This document shows, piece by piece, positions 1 through 12,612 of a stretch of DNA of 64,000 nt. Below the pieces are notes generated by a model. That model was not told where the DNA came from, did not search any database, and saw only the letters and a list, made by a program, of their open reading frames with translations. The DNA lies in the NCBI GenBank assembly GCA_973895155.1, contig OZ316898.1:2046001-2110000 (forward strand). The letters run 5' to 3'. How positions within the stretch are numbered: position 1 is the first letter of the stretch; each line of letters opens with the position of its first letter. The position numbers and the translations under genes are program-made. This DNA is from Marsupella aquatica (lineage: Eukaryota > Marchantiophyta).

Positions 1-1274
1 GTTGCTCGTCTGTACAGGAAATAAACGTCCTCAGGTGAAGTTTGCCCATGACTTTCAAAGTTCTAAGTCATAATTCACATTCTTCTTAGTAAGCGAGACA
101 AAAGCCAACAATGACAGAGGAGAAGCTATCCATCCACAATACCCTGTTCGGCGAAGGACTTATCACAATTACACGAGAAAATGGTTCCACATGCGGGCGC
201 AAAGTGCAAGAGAGATGAAGGCTCGAGACATGCATAAAGATGCGTAAGGGATTGACTGACCATCTGTCGAATATGATCAAAGACATCGTGAACGGCCAAG
301 CGAATGACCCCCGGGTCGGTTGGTGTTCCTTTCATTGTATATGTCTTGCCACTACTTGTTTGGCCATAGGCAAAAACAGTGCCTGATAGCGTGAAACGAA
401 AAACGAAGTCAGCTGTCCTTGTCTTGTGAAGGGAAACCACAAAACGAGAATGTTCTATCACAGGTTAAGTCCATCAAAGTCGGGCAGTCCATCGGTTCTT
501 CTCTCTCTCTCGGACAAAGGAACGTCCAGAATTCGATCACGTAAAGTTGACAGGAGAATGAATGTCGACATATCTTTCAATAAACCGCCAATTTCTAGAA
601 AAACGGGCAACAGTCAATCTTCCCTGCGCCCCGGGCGGATATTACAGACGTCCACTCTGAAACATTCAATCTTTGCTGTGCCCCAGGCGGCTATTACAGA
701 TCTCCGCTATGAAAGCAAGAAAGCTTACCGTTGAAGCCATCCAGCGATGACATAATAACACCCTTAGCAAGACCGCCATATATGTCACCGTTCTTAGCAT
801 CAGTCCCAAAAACATGATCTGCAACGAAAGTTACAAGTTAAGAGAACATCTTCAAATTCATCGCTGAACGCGAACACTCGTCTCGAACGCCGCAAGATAC
901 CCGAGCTAGCCTGAAGCTTTGATCCGCTTAGCTTGACTAATTGTGACAGAAATGGAGAGTTTCATTTGTCGAAACCTTTTGCTGCTACAGAGTGAATTCC
1001 TACAGAATAACTTACAACCGGGCAACATGGACCAATACTATTATCCGCGGAGGTGCATTGCTAGCTACAGCACAAAATCATTGATACAGGGGATCACCGA
1101 AGCAAGTACAAACGCACCGAAGGAATAATTTTGTCCATTGACCGGAGTACCAAGCGTGCTGTACAGCGAAACATTGTGACGTCCGATATTCCACTTGTGG
1201 CCTTTCACGAACGGAACCGGAGAACCACCCTTAGACGGGGGCTTCACGCGGATAGCTACACTGATTTTCTCCAT
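1..1274 (-). CDS. Kinesin-7 family motor protein, 5' part (four exons, runs off the left edge)
   Basis: This is the N-terminal part of a plus-end-directed microtubule motor, which would act in mitosis or cytokinesis if it behaves like other plant kinesin-7s. Exons on the minus strand are 1274-1118, 818-729, 382-261 and 9-1 (truncated by the window edge). All junctions are GT/AG and the reading frame is kept throughout (157, 90, 122 nt, then codon-aligned). The start Met at 1274 begins [13 protein letters not shown], the usual kinesin-7 N-terminus; an upstream in-frame Met at 1343 is less likely. Exon 2 carries the HVFG segment. Exon 3 carries the ATP-binding P-loop [13 protein letters not shown] and the DPGVIR segment. 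Exon 4 starts TSN, as expected before the REFLLRVSY block. No stop or frameshift is seen. The subfamily (KIN-7 close to the CENP-E-like group) is inferred from the N-terminus only. Confidence 0.92.
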
Positions 1275-2868
1275 CTCTAGAGCATACAGCTCGCCCCCTA
1301 TCCAGTACTTACAGGGAGGCCACTGGCCCAGGTCCTCGAGCACTCCTTAAAATCCTTTCGTCATCATAAGTGATGGTTGCAATGGGAAGAATCGCTGTTC
1401 ATGTCTCGTCACTCCAGAGGGAGGAATTGACGATATCAATTAAGTACAACAACCCAAACGTTCCAAGGATCCTCCGCTACCTCATTACAGGAGGCCGAAG
1501 CAGAGGACACGGGGTACCAACGACAGTCCAGACAGACCCGGTCACAAGTTGAGGATTCGAAAACATCTCCGAAGTGCGGTAGAAACGCCATTGACCCCAT
1601 CCAGAACCAAATCCTTCGCACAACGAGTCAGTGAACTCAGAAGTTCATGTCAATCACCATTTCAAACTCACAAACCGCCCGCCAACCTCGTAAAAGTAGA
1701 CAAGGTCCTAGAGAAAGTGCTTCCTCGGGCCGTCCCAACCTTTCCCTAGTGAGCGCCCCGAGACTAATTCCATCCCTGCCGCATCACCATCATCATCATC
1801 ATCCCCTCCTGCTCTGACGGAACCCTCCGCCTCCGAACAACAGCAGCGCGCCTCCAATGTCAAATACCGTGAATGCACATTTACACGAGAGGAAAGCACG
1901 AGGGCCTCACAAGAGCGCCACACTCCACACCAATACCAAAGCGCATTTACACGAGAGAAGAAACAGCACGAGAGAATCTCGAGAAATCGAAACCAAACCG
2001 CGAATCGACCGCTGCACTAAAAAACAGGAACGACTGTCGTTACGAGAGGGAAGGATTGACGCTGACAAGACGCATTCAAGCGTCGACAAACGTTTGGCTA
2101 CTCCTCCTGCATCGCTGCCGCTCTGCTCCTTCAATCCCTGTACCTTCAATCCCTGTAGTCCTGTACCTTCAATCCCTGTACAGTACTCGCAGGCCAAGAA
2201 TTCAAATTTCTCCACTCAGACAGTCGTCTACGCTTCTACGTCCTGAACGCCGAAATTTCGAACAAACTTCCGTGAAATCCTCGCCATCGCCATTACTGTC
2301 CAAGCTCCCTCACGGTCGAGATCTTCCCCTCTGCTCACCCGTCCGTTCGATCTCAGCGCATTCAATGCACGAAAGAGGAGCAAAGCAAAGCAAAGCGTTC
2401 GAAAAGCGTTCGAAAAAGCTCGCAAACGCCCCAACGTTCAATTTTCTTCTGTTGCGCGTCGTGCAATCTATCCAATCCTGGTCCTCCATTGAGGAATTCG
2501 GCCGCCACATCAGCGAATTGGCCACGGGTCGTATCCAGTACCCGTGTGCCACGGAGACGTCGACCCATCGTCCATAGACATCCTCACATCCCGCTCATTC
2601 TGGATTTTGAACTCGGATACGGCGTGCATACCATATCATCGTATCTGGAACGTACGTAATATGCATGTACGTCCTGCTTTGGAATGTGAAGCCCCCATGT
2701 ACCACAAGATTGGTCTTTGACACCCCCATGGACCATGTTTTGCAAAATTTGAGTTTAGAGAGTAGAGATGGGAGTTTATGATTTTTTCTAGGAGTATGGT
2801 ATGTGTTTAGCTTTGGGATGCGTGCATACCATACTCGCCCCCAAGGGGGGCTCTATACCATGGGTATA

Positions 2869-2904
<36 letters not shown>

Positions 2905-3410
2905 AACATAAGTAGGATAAATATACCCCACTGCAATAAGCAAAAGGTAACTGCAGTATTAGATATGGTGTGCCAAACTACACATAAGGTATCATACCTA
3001 CTATCAGATGGCTACACATACAATACTACATGTGTGGATCTAAAAGTTCAGCCATGGTGCTCCTTCTACCTAGTTATGCAAGGCTACCAAAGTAGGTACA
3101 TTTCTCCATGTGGTAGCCACTACAGAATGTTTGCCCTCAGACTTTCAAGCAATGGTCCACCCTTGCCCAGCTGCACCCCGCATTGCTACTAAATCCCCAG
3201 TCTGCATATATTACTCTCACACCTAGCAAACTCACACATAGTGCTACCAATGTCTTGTGCAAGTAATCTAACATCAGAATTTTATGGGTTTCAAACTTTT
3301 ACACTCATATTTGAATAGGTTGGCACGTACTACATATGCAATATGAATGGAAGTGTAATCTACTTGAAATTGAAACTACTCCTCTTTCACAATGGGATGT
3401 AACCTCTGGG
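1275..3410. other. Intergenic region upstream of the kinesin gene
   Basis: This probably holds the kinesin promoter and 5' leader at its left end. Visible sequence features are a CAT/ATC trinucleotide run near 1787-1803, a repeated block containing CATTTACACGAGAG at about 1875 and 1945, three near-copies of a 15-bp CTTCAATCCCTGTAC-type unit at about 2131-2180, and a (CT)n microsatellite at about 2871-2904. Long open frames at 1857-2577 are low-complexity and resemble no family I recognise. I see no gene. Confidence 0.5.
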
Positions 3411-3641
3411 GGTTGTCTAAGTGTATCCTAGCCTAGTCTAAATAGACCTATTTTATAAAGAAAAAATTCCAAAAATATTTTTCATTTTTAATATTAATAA
3501 TCTATTTTATTTTATAAAAGGTATATATTAGAAAATATTCAATATAAACATGAGTTTATGATATCTTTTTTTGTCTCCTATGCTTTTTTTAAATAGTTAA
3601 TTTCTATCAAAAATACATATTTTTGATCGCATGTGGTTACG
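3411..3641 (-). repeat. AT-rich MITE-like repeat, copy A
   Basis: This 230-bp AT-rich block is the reverse complement of a block at 30233-30485. Shared features in the same order are the GATCGCATGTGG-type end, the poly-T/ATTTTTGATAG stretch, the TTTTATAAAATAAAATAG core, the TATTTTTGGAATTTTTTCTTTATAAAATAGGTC core (written here in two overlapping parts) and the GATACACTTAG end. Copy A lacks the internal CACGTGGTACCCC segment of copy B, so one terminus is eroded. No coding capacity is seen. It abuts the ORF1 relic at 3637-3990. Confidence 0.7.
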
Positions 3642-3990
3642 AAGATTTTTTATAGTCAATCCCGCAAGGAAATAACTTCTTTATTTCATCAGGAGTCTTG
3701 TTACTACCAAGTAGAGTAGTCAAAAGATCAACTCTTTGTGCTTGCATTGCCATTTCCACGGCATGTGCTTGCTCTACACTAACTCTCTTCAGTGCATTTT
3801 TGGCAGTTTTTGCTTCAATAGCAAACTGGTGCATTCTATCAAGTTTTTTATATGTTGCAGCCTGCAATGCAATGTCTACCCTCGCCTCCATCAGATCTGC
3901 TAGGTCTTGGGTCTTCCTTTGATCTCGACTCTGAATCAATTCCTTTCGGTAAAGTGCCTTCATGTCTACATATATGGCAGCAAAATTTGG
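3637..3990 (-). pseudogene. Relic of a Harbinger-type ORF1 (coiled-coil C-terminal part)
   Basis: The minus-strand frame encodes a charged, Gln/Lys-rich helical segment that aligns by eye with the C-terminal part of ORF1 in the 38.7-46.5 kb element. Both read A-x-(I/L)-Y-(V/L)-D, then LYK/RKE-(L/M)-IQ, then (R/W)-(K/R)-TQ(D/E)L, then EAR, and further on LLT-(T/K)-L followed by a K/R-x-(K/P)-DE motif. The frame stays open from about 3990 down to 3637; upstream, the related sequence (an NKR/KKRYK-like motif near 4040) carries a stop. The match ends where the AT-rich MITE begins. It is a fragment of a different, divergent copy and is unlikely to be functional. Confidence 0.6.
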
Positions 3991-6900
3991 TTTGGAAGTG
4001 CTCTACACTTCCTTCTGTCCAACTGATGATGTTTTGTAACGCTTCTTTGCTATTGGAGAAAGCATGGACTCTGATATAGACTTGACTTAGGTGTTGAACT
4101 TAGTTGGAGTATATGGGGGCCCCTACATTGGTTGATTTTCACCAACTTGAATTGGGCAAGACTTTGCACATGCTCCACATGTGCAATTATCTACATGCTT
4201 ACCAATTTCTGTCATCTTCTTTAATTCCTACCAGAAGAAATTACCATACAAGCCACTTGCAAGAGTATCTAGTGTCTGCAAAAATGAGATAGGATATCTT
4301 TGAGAGAATGAACGTAAAGTAGTTGACAAATTGAACTAGAAGACAAGGTGGTAAATGTTGAGTACCTTCGAGAACGCTAGTTGTGTTGGAAGGCACATGG
4401 TAGATGTTGGGATTATCATTTTCATGTTAAAATGTTGACTCAAAATTTGATTCAACATTGGTCTGAGGAAAGACAAGGTCATTATCCTCCACTCCACAAT
4501 CGCCTTCCACTGATGGTGTCACATTTAGTTGCTTGCCAAAGATTGCATGCACTATTTCAAAGTGTGGACACAATCGGTTCAGTTTTGTATCCAATGTAAT
4601 CATTCAAACCTAGCTCTAGCTTGTCTTCATTCAAACCTCCACCTATTTGCAATTTAACCTCTCTAGCTTGCCTCTTTGTACCACTTCATATAGCTTTGGC
4701 ATCGCTTTGTCAATTGGGTGTAGTGATCTTCTTATGATGTTGCATTGCAACAAGCATCAATTTGAAGAATGTTGCCTTGCTTTGATACTTTGCCCCCACT
4801 CAAGTCTTCCTTCCTCCCCCTCCTCATTCTCATCTAGTAGCCAGAAAATTCTCTGGAATTTCCAAGTATGAGACTATGCATTCATAGTCATGATCCTTAA
4901 GTCTGAATTTATCAATTGTAGAGAGGGGCATTGTTGAAGTTTGCCCATGAATGTTGGAAAGCACCCCTTGCTCTCACATGACCTTGGTTGCTTGATTGGG
5001 CCATGCATGTTCTCTCGATTTCTCTACATCTTTTCTACAATTATGCGCGTACAATCAAATTACAATTTCTCTAAACTATGGATGATTCTCACATTTATAC
5101 TCTAGAGATACAAATACATCAACCTTCACCATGGAGGTCGACCTTGAACACTACAGAGATGGGCAAAGCGCAACAAATTCTATTTAGTGGGGACGATAGC
5201 ATTCAAAATTTGAAGAGCATAAACTATGGCAATACCTTCGCACATAAACAACGTTGCACTTATGTAGAGCGGTTGGGTTCAGAACTATTATGGTCTATTT
5301 CAGTGGCTTACGGCCAAATATTGTCCAAGAGGGAAGAGAGACTTAAATCCTACTTTGAGCGGGTAAACACTCGTAAGTAGGTCCTTAAGGGGCGGGTCAA
5401 ACCACTAAACCGGCGAACTTGGCGGTCCATAAGTCTTGCCTTTTAACTACCGTTACAAGATTTTGCAATGGCCCGTAACTTTTGGGGACAGGCCAATTTT
5501 GAGATGCCCTAATGTACTAAGGAATCAGTTAGACAAACTTTGTTGTGTGACAGTACAACACCAGTTGACCCGGGAGTAGACCAAGCTTGTAGAGAATCTT
5601 TGAGAATATTGTTATGCGCACCATGGGTGCAGAAATCAACAGGGGACCTAAGTGTGTCAGATGTGTATTATGCTATACTTATGCATACCAAACTCTCTCC
5701 CTTGCACCCCATTGCCTCCCTCGCCCCACCCTTTTCTTCCTTCAACATGATTTAAAAAATAGAAAAAATGTAAGAAAAATCAAATTAAGGCAATAGTAAG
5801 AGATATATGTAAAGTGGGCTAACTATGGTCCAATTTTGTGTGGTTGTTGCTGATTATAGTTGCGTAGCAAAAGTGCAACCCTGGTTTACATACTAAGGCA
5901 AAACATGCATGTCCCAAACCTGTATTTAATTAGAAATAATGATTTTGGATTTGATTTTTGTGCATCAGAAGTTCTTGCATTTCTTTATGTCCTTTTTGGC
6001 AAACTCTTGCTTCCCTCGGACAAGCCAAACTTGTTCAATTGTGAACATAGGGCACAACTTAACACAAGGCACAATGCAAGATCACCAGTGTGAGATATGG
6101 TCAGGAAGGAGATGAGGCCACACTGCATCTTGATCGACATCTATGCCAAAATCTGCAAAGGAAGATCATGTTACAAGTAAGGTCTATCCTGAGAGTAAGG
6201 TTGGTAGAGCTCGCCTCCACCAACAAACGTGCAATGTTGCATTGAACAAGCACCAGGAGGAAGTGCACTTGGAACAATTCAAGATCAAGCAATAGGGCAG
6301 AAACAATTGATGTCGAATCAACTATCCCTAAGTTGAATGTTGAGCACATGCGGAAGTGGATATTGCAAAGGTGCACACTACAACCAGGCTAGCTGCTTGA
6401 ATCTTGTCAATCTTCTTGGTCTCTATGAACGGGCGTTCTTGACAAAAGCAATTAAGAAAAACCTTCTTTACTCAAATGTTTGCTGTTTGCTCTTCATACC
6501 AATGTTACCCGGATTGTAGCTTGCTTATCTCAAGCAATTCAGTTAAATAGATGCTACATTTGAGCAAGTCTTCAACGGAATATACAGCTGACATTCACAA
6601 TAGGAGAGCTACCAACCGGATAAGAAGTTGGGTTAGACATGCAAAATATCACCTACTGGCTCATCTTCGCTCAATTATGCTATTATTTGTTTCTTTGAAT
6701 TGAAGGAGCTGCGCGTGCTATTCAATTCTTTTTTTGCAAGAACAACAGTCTACTTAGTGGCTCATGTGGAACCCAATGAAAATAGCCTGGTCGCTTTGCA
6801 AATTCTTTTTTTATGTATCCCCAATGTCTTCATTTTGGAAAGGGGTCTTATTGTGAAGGCTTGTAGTTTCATTTTATTGGTCTCTTCAAACCCTACAACA

Positions 6901-9900
6901 CAAAGCTTCATTCTGATGAGTATTGTTTTGGATCATTGGACGTACAACCATTCCCATTGTTGTTGAGCGTCTTACTCATTGTTGTTCTTGCTTCTCTTGT
7001 TTACTTGGAGAAGAGCAAATATATATATTGAGCCTATATATGCTTAGGTACTAGGAGAGTGGCAGCATGGATGAGGGGGAGCATAGGAGTTCAAAGGGCA
7101 AGAAAAGCTAAAGCAGAAATAGATGACCCAACAATGGACCAGGGTGTCAGGCTAACTATAGATAATGATCATGTTGTTACATTCATTCACGAATACAAAA
7201 GACATTTCATGGAGTTCAGCAAGGGTATGAACAAGAAGCCCACCCCGCACAACAGTCCACAAAGTTGTGAGAACATGGGAGGCCCGATTGAATTGGCAAC
7301 CCAACCTGAAGTTGCTCCGGTCCACTACATGGATACCATTCAGATCAGCATATATCTTGTTTTATTTGGCACCTAGTATACAGGATCCTAGCTATGCAAT
7401 AGTGGAGGCTCCCAACTTTGCCTCAGATTGATCCCCACACATGATGCACTTGATGTGACCCCGGATGTGACCTTCATCAGCAAGAAGACCTGATACATTG
7501 CCTCTAGAGTTACCCTGTCTCAGTATCGGTTTGGTTGTGGGTGCAGTTCATCTTATGGAGCTTTCATTGATAGCAGATTAATTCACCTACAATAGACTCA
7601 CAGTTGTGTTGGGGCTCCCGTATCAGAGGCTTAGGACGGTTCCAAGAAGTAGTAGCACACTCCAAGGGCCATGATTTGCTGGAATCTATGGAAAGATAGG
7701 AGCTCACACTTCATTGAGGTCACCAGATCAGGTGCTTTGGCTGTCATGCAAAAATCATGGCACCGCCTGGGATATACCTTCGTAAGGATTGGGCCAGACA
7801 TTGATCAAAGATTTGGGCTCATAAATCCACATCTATTGAGATGCGTAACACATATCTTTTGACTACGGCACTTGGGCAGGACAGTGTGCAATCCACAAAG
7901 ACATTGTAAGTCCCAACTCATCCCCCATGAATGCTCCTTCTGTTCCAAGGTTTAAATTGCACTGCAGGCTAGGCTGATATATAGTGTTGTCTATTATGAC
8001 GCACAAACCCACTATTAATTAGGGACCCCTGCCGGTCCCTCTTCACTGGCCTATTGGAGAAGAAAAGAGATTTGGGTATCATCAGCTTAGAACAATTCAA
8101 GGAGAAATGCCAAGCTATTTTTGGATTGTAAAGCAACAATCTACTACTTTACATAGAGAAGTTCTAGGCAAGGGTAGAGAAGTCAAGATAGGGAGATCCC
8201 AGTCTTGCCCCTGGTCTTTGCTTGGACATTTGGTTGAGGCTGCAACACAATTTTGTTTTTTTGTGACATTTTTTAGAATATTAAGCTCAGTCTAGTTTAC
8301 AGCAAGACATCATTCTATTCAGTACTTTATACCAAAATTATAGGGCACAGTCCAATGATAGGCATTTTGAACCCAAATTGTATATTGCAAGAGTACTACT
8401 CTGTGAAGAACTTTGCTCCTTTGTGAATCCAAATACAAAGTACTGTTCATGACTAAATTGATGTTTCCATTCAGTTCATAAGTCATTGAGGCCCGTTGCA
8501 ATCACATGCCAACAATAAATAGGAGAACCAGATTAACACAAAGCTTGATGCAAACAAGCTTGATTCAAAATTCCCCTTGTTTTCACAGACAACTCAAGGA
8601 CTGTAATTTGGATACACCTTGACAAAACAAGTTGGGTTGTGCTGAGTAGTAACATGAAGTGTGGAGTGTGTTAATTTTGAGTATAAAGCCTTGCATTAAT
8701 CCCATGTATCTCCTCATAAGGCTCTCACAATGGCCCGTTGCACACAATGAACGAGCTTGTATTGGACGAACTCCTCCCCCATCTCTTGCAGTGAAACTTT
8801 TGGTGCACTACTTTTTCAATCACAAGGATGATGAGTGTGTCATCATAGATCCCTTGCATATCATGCTGCAAAATTTATTTGTTTTCATTTTTGGAACTTG
8901 ATTTCTAGGTACAGTAATTTGTTTATCAACAGTGTAATCCACCAATTCAGCAAGCAAGTGTAATTCCCCAAAACAAAGCACAAAATCATGCTACTGGAGG
9001 AAACATCTTCTCTTGAAAGAAGTGCTCAAAGAGAGGGTAAAGGCAAGAATTAGCACAGCTGGATGAGTGGACTAAAGGAATGCATTTGCTCACTGCTACA
9101 CAACTATGGGGGGCAGCTGTCTAAGCTTGGGAGGGGGAGGGGGGCCTTTACATGAGAGGGGGGGGGGGGGGGGGGTAAAGGCTATTGTGCTGTTATTTTC
9201 ACATAGATCAGATTTGGTTATCTGTTCATGATAACCAAATCTTCACCATCAATTTCCGTCAATGGGCCTCATTTGACTTTACATGAAGACTGCCATTCAC
9301 TGGGGACAACTCAATCCTACATTGCAAATTGTGGGCTCCGTAAAAATCCTATGTGGCAAGGCCATTTCTATCGTTTGTTACCACCTACTTTGATTTTTTG
9401 GGTTACTGGCCGGCATGACCAATATTTCCTTGCCAGGCTTTGATAATGAAAATAAAATCCTGCCGGGTACAGTAGGCCCTCCACATTCACAACTAAAGTC
9501 TTTAGAAAAACTTATTGACATGACTCCAAATATTGCATTATTAATGTGCACAAAGAGCTTCTCATGTAGAGTTGTCTTTCGGTGTTTTTTGGGGAGGCAG
9601 CGGTTGAATTTTTTTTATGAGTAAGGGACAACAGTACACTTTAATGCCCCTGTTTTTCTGGGAGGAAAGTCTCACCTTGCTTACATAGCAGGATTCGTTT
9701 TATTCAAAGACCTTATGGAGAGGGCCAACTGTAGTCTGGTTTGGAGTCCTATAGGTGGCCACAAGTAATTTTAAAGGTCTCTCTAATTCACCAGGGTGGC
9801 AGATGTTATGTTTTGTTAAGGAGGAGATGCTAAGAATATTGCTTATCTAAATTTGCTTGATTCATTTTGACCTTCAGCTCTTTCTAGATTTAAGGAGAGC

Positions 9901-10299
9901 CATGGGGCTTGGTGGGAAACTGGGTACTAATAAGGACCCCCCTTACCTAACTAACCAAAATTTGTCCAAAGTGGCGCAATGCTTTCACAGAGACAGCTTT
10001 TGGCAAAAAAAATGCCACCTATTAAATGCTCCATGGCCCTCAATCAGGTGAGGGAATTGTCTGAATGACCCCCTTTGTGTTCATGTAATGCCCCAACCAC
10101 AACTAACCGTACTGAGGGGTCAGATTCATTTGCAATTTCGAAAGTTTGAGATCCTCAACGACCAGTACCATGAGGGAAATAGTTTATTATGAAGAAACCA
10201 AATGATTGAATTGGCGAAACAAGAAGGTCAGCACAGAAAACAAAGCAAAAGACCAATGACTCCACAAGGTGTCTCAAAGATTCAAAGTTATGGACCATG
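3991..10299. other. Repeat-rich intergenic region without a recognisable gene
   Basis: I find no convincing gene. Short open frames are scattered through it (for example 5078-5380 and 7059-7376), but none shows known motifs or a splice-consistent extension. At 4920-4932 a purine-rich GAGAGGGGC is followed by TGTTGAAG, which could be the junction of a polypurine tract and a copia-type LTR, but no partner LTR is seen. A homopolymer G run lies at about 9157-9175, inside a GGGAGGGGGAGG context. The rest looks like decayed transposon DNA. Confidence 0.4.
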
Positions 10300-10436
10300 G
10301 CTTTTGGGCATAAACAAATGACCATAAATGTTTCTCCATAACTTGCTTTTGGGCATATAAACAAATGACCATTAATTTTTCTCCATAACTTGCTTTTGGG
10401 CATATAAACAAATGACCATAACTTTTTCACAAGGTT
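10300..10436. repeat. Tandem repeat, about 46-bp unit, three copies
   Basis: The block starting GCTTTTGGGCAT and continuing AAACAAATGACC begins at 10300, 10345 and 10392, so the period is 45-47 bp. The third copy diverges after the AAATGACCATAAC segment. Confidence 0.85.
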
Positions 10437-10522
10437 ATGTAATTTTTTTTGTTCACTAGTCTCTAGAGTGACTTATGGTATATAAACAATCATTTTGGCG
10501 GCAAAAAGTTATGAACTATGAA

Positions 10523-10582
10523 TTTCCACCAAATTTGAAGGTTTTCCACCAAATTTGAAGTTTTTCCACCAAATTCGAAGTT
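10523..10582. repeat. Tandem repeat, 20-bp unit, three copies
   Basis: TTCCACCAAATTTGAAGGTT-type units start at 10523, 10543 and 10563. Only one or two bases differ between copies. The array is 340 bp beyond the 3' end of the minus-strand gene at 10923-12410. Confidence 0.9.
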
Positions 10583-10922
10583 TTGAGAGGCAGGAGTGAA
10601 ACGGATCACTCGAATTCGGTCACTCAGCAAGATTCAAGATTCAGACGTAGGTGGGTACATTCAACGATGCGCATACAACACAGTTGAGAGATCGCTATTA
10701 TGATAACAGATCACGCCGAATAACAGAAAGATGTTACATACGAGTTGCAAGCACATCCGTCATTGCAAAACGATCAACAGCTAAACAGTGATGGCCGTAT
10801 GTGACGAAGTTTTAATCTACATCTTCATCTAATCTGCAGAAGCCAAGCTGCGCATCTCTGTATGGGCTCTGCAAAACTCAACTCAGCTCATCCTCAAGAA
10901 GACTTTCAATTCCTTTTCCTCA

Positions 10923-12410
10923 CGGCTGGAGAGTGGTATCAAATACAGTGAGACACTGCGGTTGAAGAAATGGATCCTCTGTGATGAGCACCTTCCAGAT
11001 GTTCACCAAGGTGCTCTGGAACTCGTCCATCGTTGAAGTGATGTGCTCGCGAGTCAATCCTCCAAACAGCTCCGACAGCAACAGCAGCGTCGAGGCCAGC
11101 CGCATGAGCCCCCCCCTCACCAGGAGCGGGACATATACTTCCCTCCTCGCAATTTCATGGGCTGAACCTCGTTTTAGTGGGAATCTTCATCTCCTCCTCT
11201 AAGGGAAAGAGATTTCACATCCGTTGCTAGTCTCTTCGGGAATTCAAAATGTCCCAAACACGTTAACGCCCGCCTTTGTGATCGACAGAGTAAATTGAGT
11301 CAATCAAGGGTGGCTTCAATTCTTTCCTGACACTCGCAAAATCCTTTTCTCTGTTTGGAATGCGATCATCTTCTGTATCTGCGAGTCCATCAAAACCAAT
11401 TAAGCAGAGCGGTCATAACGACATACGTAGCTGTTATTGAGTCCGAAGCAAATCGACCAATTCAGCAAGGAGAGGTAAATGAATGCATTCTTCGAGTCAA
11501 GGAGAAGCAGTTACCTGTTTTTGGAATTCGTTTTGTTCCACTCATGCTTTCTGTTCAGCACAACTTGAAAGAGGAATTTTTCTGGCCAAGGCATTTCGTG
11601 TTGAGCACCGGTCTCCGGACACACGAATGTCAGAGGCAAAAGTTCCTTCATTCTACTTGTTATGAACTCTCGGCACCGCTCTTTGACCTCAGTGTTAGAC
11701 CTGAAGTTAGTACGCAGGTACTCGTGCTGCTCCTCATTGACGTGGTAATGAGCAAACCAGTCTCTAACAGTCCTGAAGTTCTCCTTGTGGGCTTCGTATG
11801 CTTGTTGATGACGACTCGCCAAAAATCTCCGGGCTTCGGCTCTGCGCTTAACAATGAAGATCTTGTCGGGAGAAGGATAGAACCTCTGCACATCAATCGT
11901 ATATCCAGGAGAGTATTATTCACATTACCACTGCAGAAACGGCACACGAAAATGGAGGAACTCAGTGCCCAAAGGTATGGGACTCACCTTTCGTACTCGC
12001 ACAGGCTTTGAATCTTCTCCAGAAGTCTGCTTCCTGAGAGCATCATCGGTTTTGCCTCGTTCATTCAGAGTCCGACACTCCTTTTGACGCTGGCAGTGTG
12101 GGGCGGTAGAATGGGTGGTAGAAATGGTGTCGTCGAGTGACGGCTTCTCCGATGCAAGCTTTGGCGGTCCAATGACAATACATTCGTGTCTCTTGCACTC
12201 GGACCACCATTTTCTTAACGTGAGCATGTGTTTAAACATTTTCACACCCACCACGTGAAAGAACAGCCTAAAGGCAGCGTCTTCCATGGAGAAGAAGCAC
12301 TCACCGGAAATATCAAGGGCCTTGATACGGGAACTGTAAATTGTGGTGTGTAGACATCGAGCAACATGCTCACAAAACTCTTCAACACTAACTTGGTACC
12401 ATTTGGCCAT
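10923..12410 (-). CDS. Hypothetical multi-exon protein with a SAM-like N-terminal domain
   Basis: I do not recognise this family. Exon 1 runs 12410-11988 and starts MAKWYQVSVEEF. Its first about 70 residues (W, then V-x-x-F, an ISGECFFSMEDAAF segment, then GVKMFKHML) have the spacing of a sterile alpha motif; that is an inference. It ends at a GTGAGT donor in phase 0. Exon 2 runs 11885-11515, contains FVCPETGAQHEMPWPEKF, and ends at a GTAACT donor. A later exon from about 11390 to 11276 reads KELKPPLIDSIYSVDHKGG. The last exon runs from about 11151 to the stop at 10923. The last junction (GTTAAC donor, TTCAG acceptor) keeps frame. The junction between exon 2 and the third exon does not fit cleanly, so an exon is missed there or the gene carries an indel. 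A 53-bp tandem repeat lies just upstream. Confidence 0.5.
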
Positions 12411-12469
12411 CTTCCTCTCTAGCTATATGACTGTCTCGTAGCACGAGTACCGTATGGTGAGAATGCAGT

Positions 12470-12612
12470 GATCTGAAGTAGCAGGAGGACCTATGTTCTG
12501 GAGGAGAAATGAGAATTGAGTGACCTGAAGTAGCAGGGGGACCTTATGTTCTGGAGGAGAAATGAGAATTGAGTGACCTGCAGGAGCAGGAGGACTTATC
12601 CTCTGGAGAAGA
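12470..12612. repeat. Tandem repeat, 52-53-bp unit, three copies
   Basis: Units of the form GCAGGAGGACC...TTCTGGAGGAGAAATGAGAA start at 12481, 12533 and 12586; the third is more diverged. The array lies 60-200 bp upstream of the start codon of the minus-strand gene, so it sits in that gene's promoter or 5' leader. Confidence 0.85.

Noticed and set aside
1857-2577. Long open frames (129 and 234 codons) upstream of the kinesin gene
   Set aside because: Composition is Ser/Arg/Pro-rich and driven by short repeats (CTTCAATCCCTG units). No domain or splice extension is visible, and the region is the likely kinesin promoter and leader.
4932-5530. Possible solo copia LTR starting TGTTGAAG after a purine-rich tract
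   Set aside because: No matching second LTR, no clear CA end and no target duplication could be found, so I kept it only as a note.
7059-7862. Open frames at 7059-7376 and 7671-7862
   Set aside because: A WNLWKDRSSHF-like phrase recalls LINE-type sequence, but stops interrupt everything between the frames and no core RT motif is present.
9157-9175. G homopolymer tract (another at 30199-30214)
   Set aside because: It could form a quadruplex, but long G runs are also typical assembly or sequencing artefacts. Nothing else supports a function.
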